Positions 60,774 through 64,000 of a stretch of 64,000 bases of DNA are shown one piece after another. The notes under the pieces were generated by a model. The model worked only from the letters and a program-made list of their open reading frames with translations. It was not told where the DNA came from and searched no databases. The position numbers were made by a program, and so were the translations under genes. This stretch comes from Acanthopleura granulata (taxonomy: Eukaryota > Mollusca > Polyplacophora > Chitonida > Chitonidae). The stretch lies in contig JABBOT010000001.1 of NCBI GenBank assembly GCA_016165875.1, positions 34,651,011 through 34,715,010 of the forward strand. The letters are read 5' to 3'. Every line of letters starts with the position of its first letter. Within the stretch, counting starts at the first letter, position 1.

Positions 60774-61105
60774 AACCAGTGACACCGGAATGCTTTGTCA
60801 TAGAGTTAACTCGAATGTTTGTCACAAATTCTCCTTGTGTCTTTTTATGGGACATTCAAGATAATTGACAAGAAACTGGACCAATGGAAAGAGCCGTTGC
60901 AAATCCCGATACCAGATTCCTTGTCACACACCTAAATCAAATATTTGTAGCAAATTCTTTTTCTTTTACTTAAGCAAATAGCAAATCTTGTTGAACTACT
61001 GACACCTGTGTCTTTTGTCATGTAGCTGTCTAAAATATCTATTCCAAATTCTTCATGTGTTTTTAAGTGGTACAAAATGCAATTAACAAAAAGTTAGACA
61101 GACTA
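60774..61105. repeat. Degenerate tandem triplet, about 95-130 bp spacing
   Basis: Units near 60776, 60908 and 60996 share, in order, AC(C/T)AGTGACACC, TTTGTCAT, AATGTTTGTCACAAATTCT and, in units 1 and 3, a CTTGTGTCTTTTTATG-like word then AATTGACAAGAAACTGGA or AATTAACAAAAAGTTAGACA. The frame 61067-61312 starts inside the last unit, so its ATG is part of the repeat. Confidence 0.72.
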
Positions 61106-61109
61106 CTTG

Positions 61110-62905
61110 GTATCGTCTTGCTGCTGACCCTGGTTATATTCAATGGCAATTGTTTTATGAACAATTACGGCAAGTATGAGTCGTGTAAGGCACACCTCTG
61201 GAACCAGATTAACAGCGGATTTCAAGAAAGAAATTTCATGAACGTGCTATCAATGCGTGCTATCAATACATATTTGTATCATGATATTACTCAACGCAAG
61301 TGTAAATCATGAGCGGAGGTAACCTCGTTAATTAATATTAATATTAATGGAGAAACTTTTTATTTCCGGATGGTTTGAAGCAGGAGTCTATATTTATGTG
61401 CAATCCAGATATCCGCATGGTTTCACAGAACAGGAAGTATTCACAGTGAGCAGTGTTATGGCTACCTCTACCAAATGGAGAGACAGATGCTGAGGTTTTT
61501 GCTCCTCCAAGTACGTACAGGAAATCACTCCATTGTGTAAGTTTGATAGTATTTTCAAAACAGGAAATATTTTGCTTGCCGAGTGAACAAACGGCCTGTG
61601 ACGGAATTCCTTCAGGTCTTGAGTGTGAGCGTGATTGTTCTGTTCATTTTAGTTATATGCCTTGCCTTGTTTTCTTCAAGCGTAAATTCGAAATGTATGA
61701 ATGAACAATTCTTTCTTACTACCTTATAGCTAAAGAAATATAGAAGTACAGTATAATTTACTAACACTATGTTAAAGAAAGCCAAGATGCTAAAAATGCA
61801 TTCCGTTACATTCTTCCTTTTCTTATTATCTGAAATTGCATTAAAGATATCGGTAACGATAATTAAAACAGATTTGTTTTTTTCCCTCTGTACACTTGTT
61901 GACCTAGGTGAAAAGCACCGAGCCCCACTGCCTCAACGCAGAGCCGGAATTGAGGCCATGTATTCCGCGCGCCCTTGCCGTCTCCTTCTGTCATCAGTCA
62001 TTCCCCTCAATCTCGCCTTTTTCTGTAATCGACAACGACATTTTAATTGATTTCAGCTTGTCTTGGGAATTCAGGTCGATACAAGCGCTGTTTCATTACC
62101 TCAGTTGGGTAGCCTTCCTTAGATTTAGCTCCAATCTTTGCAGCCTTTCCCAGAAGTACTCCACACAATTCAATGTTTGTTCAATTTCTGAGGCATATAT
62201 GTTATTAGTTCTAATACATACATGCATCCAGGTGCCCATGTGTTGATCCACCAGGCTTGCGTGAAACTTCTCCGCAGATGCTATACTATACTCTATACTC
62301 CAGACAGATCTCATTTGTTCACTGGGACAAGACCGTTTCCACACAACGAGATCTGTTTCTTATCGTTCAGTACTGTCCGAAAACCACCAAATTTCACCGT
62401 GACATTCTACAGCTGCACTTAACTTCATTATTGACAGGAGAATCCCAGAAATAAAGCATATGCTCTAACCACTGTATTACTAGCAATATATATATGTGCT
62501 TAGTCTGCCACAAGAAAACAACGCCGTGACCTGACCTAAGTGTTGTTGTAAAGGTTGTTAAACTCAAAGAATGTTACAAATTATTGAAGCGTAAAGTGCT
62601 CGAGTTTTACAAATGTGTACTGTAGGCTTTTTATGTGAAAGACGCTCCCACTGGCAGCTATTGCAAGAAATGGTCTACACCTTGATGATGAACTTCTCAA
62701 ATTTCCAGCCCGTGATGTTCTTTGGAACGTTTGACATCAAATGAAATCATGAGTAATAAATATACGCACGGCGCCAGATTATTTTCAAGCTTTAGCATCT
62801 TGCCTCCTCTGTAATGGCGTTGTCATGTTTTATCAAATTGCATACAAGCCTATACATCACGGAGCAATTTTACGCTGAGCATGAACTCTGTTTCTTTTCT
62901 TAAAT
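61110..62905. other. Sequence with no recognised feature
   Basis: Several 60-112 codon frames overlap around 61769-62454 on both strands, without domains. Confidence 0.4.
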
Positions 62906-62911
62906 AAAAAT

Positions 62912-62935
62912 CAACGCCAGTTTAGTATGGCGTTG
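62912..62935. repeat. Perfect 8-bp hairpin
   Basis: CAACGCCA and TGGCGTTG flank an 8-base loop. It is short, and some such hairpins are expected by chance in 64 kb. Confidence 0.7.
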
Positions 62936-62939
62936 TACA

Positions 62940-64000
62940 ACCGTTAAGTGAATGAAAAAATAAAGATGACAAAGTTTTATAGAGTTTGAATCTATAGGCG
63001 TCCTAATAGATTTTCACATACCAATCTTAAAAATCGTGCACAACATATGTCGTGAGAAACACAACGTCTCACATGTTAGTTATTCCCTATCGTTTTCGAA
63101 AGACGACATTCAAGAATATTTTATTTAATTTTTTATTTAGTCAGTGTTAAAGGCAGTGCACAATTACCGTAAAGGAGCCGTTCTCTTGGCAAAGGCATAG
63201 CGCTTCGGTAACTTCTGCTCTTTTGCTTGTTAAACCCAGTAATTAGCCTTAGCATGCATTAACAGTGACATAAACCTTTAAAAAGTCAATTCAAGAGCAA
63301 CACTAGCTACTTGACACAACATCGTCTCCTGGCATATTGCCAAACAACATCAAACAACATGCATATTAGTGGCAAGCTTTGTTCAGTGATCTGAAACCTT
63401 TTATTAGAAGACTAACAAAGGTCTTTTTTCCTCGGTATACCTCAGAATAGTCACCTGTTTTGTAAAAACACTACGGCAACAGTTCCACTGATAATACCCA
63501 CGTCTCCCTGGGAGGGTGGGAAGGTTTGACGAAGCGGTAGATTTTACGGCGTTGAAAGGTGGACATTTCCACTTGATATAATGGCTGCGGTCCAATCTTT
63601 GATGGCGGATTGGGTGACGGTACTCTGAACTCGTCGATGGGCCAATGGCTTACAGTGGAAGTTTCCTGCCAAAGTCGATTCGAGGGGAGAGTAACCTCAA
63701 TATCACCGAATTGCTGATTAGCGATTGACTGATAAAAACTGGTTTAGCAGAAGAACAAAAAAACAGTGCTGAAGGCAGTGATTTATAGTGAATGTGACAG
63801 TACATTGACTGGTTATTGGTCATTGGCAAGGAGGAATTCGGGCGAAAGTAACCATTGTAGCTGGGTTCATTTAGGATGTGAAGACAAGTGGAAATAGAGC
63901 AATCTCTCCATATCATAACTGATTAGGCTGAGACGCTTCGCTGTACCACGGAGAGAGTTTTTCGTTAATGCTAGCGGGGCTTAAGGTAAAGACTGAATTA
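62940..64000. other. Sequence with no recognised feature
   Basis: The minus-strand frame 63650-63916 (88 codons) carries no motif. No repeat is seen to the window edge. Confidence 0.4.

Noticed and set aside
63105..63160. SINE tail near ATTCAAGAATATTTTATTTAATTT
   Set aside because: Only a short AT-rich word matches; neither the GGTGTTTTACGCC block nor the body is present.

Overview
The window looks like AT-rich, gene-poor, non-coding nuclear DNA of a metazoan, most likely a marine mollusc or a close lophotrochozoan relative. The main clue is a tRNA-derived SINE present in about sixteen whole or broken copies. It has a tRNA-like head (A box like GTGGCTCAGTCGGTTAG, B box GTTCAAGTCC), a conserved body, and a 3' end reading ATCAAATAAATAAATA. 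I recognise this family from memory of molluscan genomes; it was not searched. I found no reverse transcriptase, transposase, bacterial or viral gene, no CRISPR array, no rRNA and no convincing functional tRNA gene. Every open frame is 145 codons or shorter, and I recognise no protein family in any of them. They are best read as chance frames. Three places have splice-like or CpG-rich features that could belong to exons or a promoter: 28569-28690, 40581-40752 and 47040-47391. All three are weak. || Layout. 1-2.7 kb: unique DNA with a three-unit 84-bp tandem repeat. 2.75-5.6 kb (copy A) and 11.63-13.69 kb (copy B): a diverged direct duplication of over 2 kb, colinear but carrying indels. One SINE lies in copy A and is absent from the matching site in copy B. 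7.9-8.1 and 9.36-9.6 kb: another diverged repeat pair, followed by a minisatellite. 10.9-19.7 kb: the densest SINE stretch, with two clean target-site duplications, a (TA)33 microsatellite and a SINE head abutting a run of 14 G. 20.2-25.4 kb: a zone of nested tandem duplications in two unit types, alpha and beta, with a SINE inside one beta copy. 26.0-26.7 kb: two short inverted-repeat elements resembling MITEs. 27-45 kb: mostly unique sequence with scattered SINE pieces, a degenerate minisatellite at 32.6 kb and a perfect TTCG-loop hairpin at 34.4 kb. 45.9-48.5 kb: a 39-bp minisatellite and then a CpG-rich stretch. 52.3-53.0 kb: a roughly 40-bp minisatellite and a G-quadruplex motif. 55-56 kb: two SINE pieces. 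59.3-61.1 kb: a roughly 73-bp GC-rich tandem array and a degenerate 110-130 bp tandem triplet. 61.1-64 kb: nothing clear. || There is no operon or pathway to describe. The history visible here is repeated local duplication, SINE insertion and decay, as in an intergenic or intronic part of a large animal genome. All repeat alignments were made by eye. Edges are approximate unless a target-site duplication is given.
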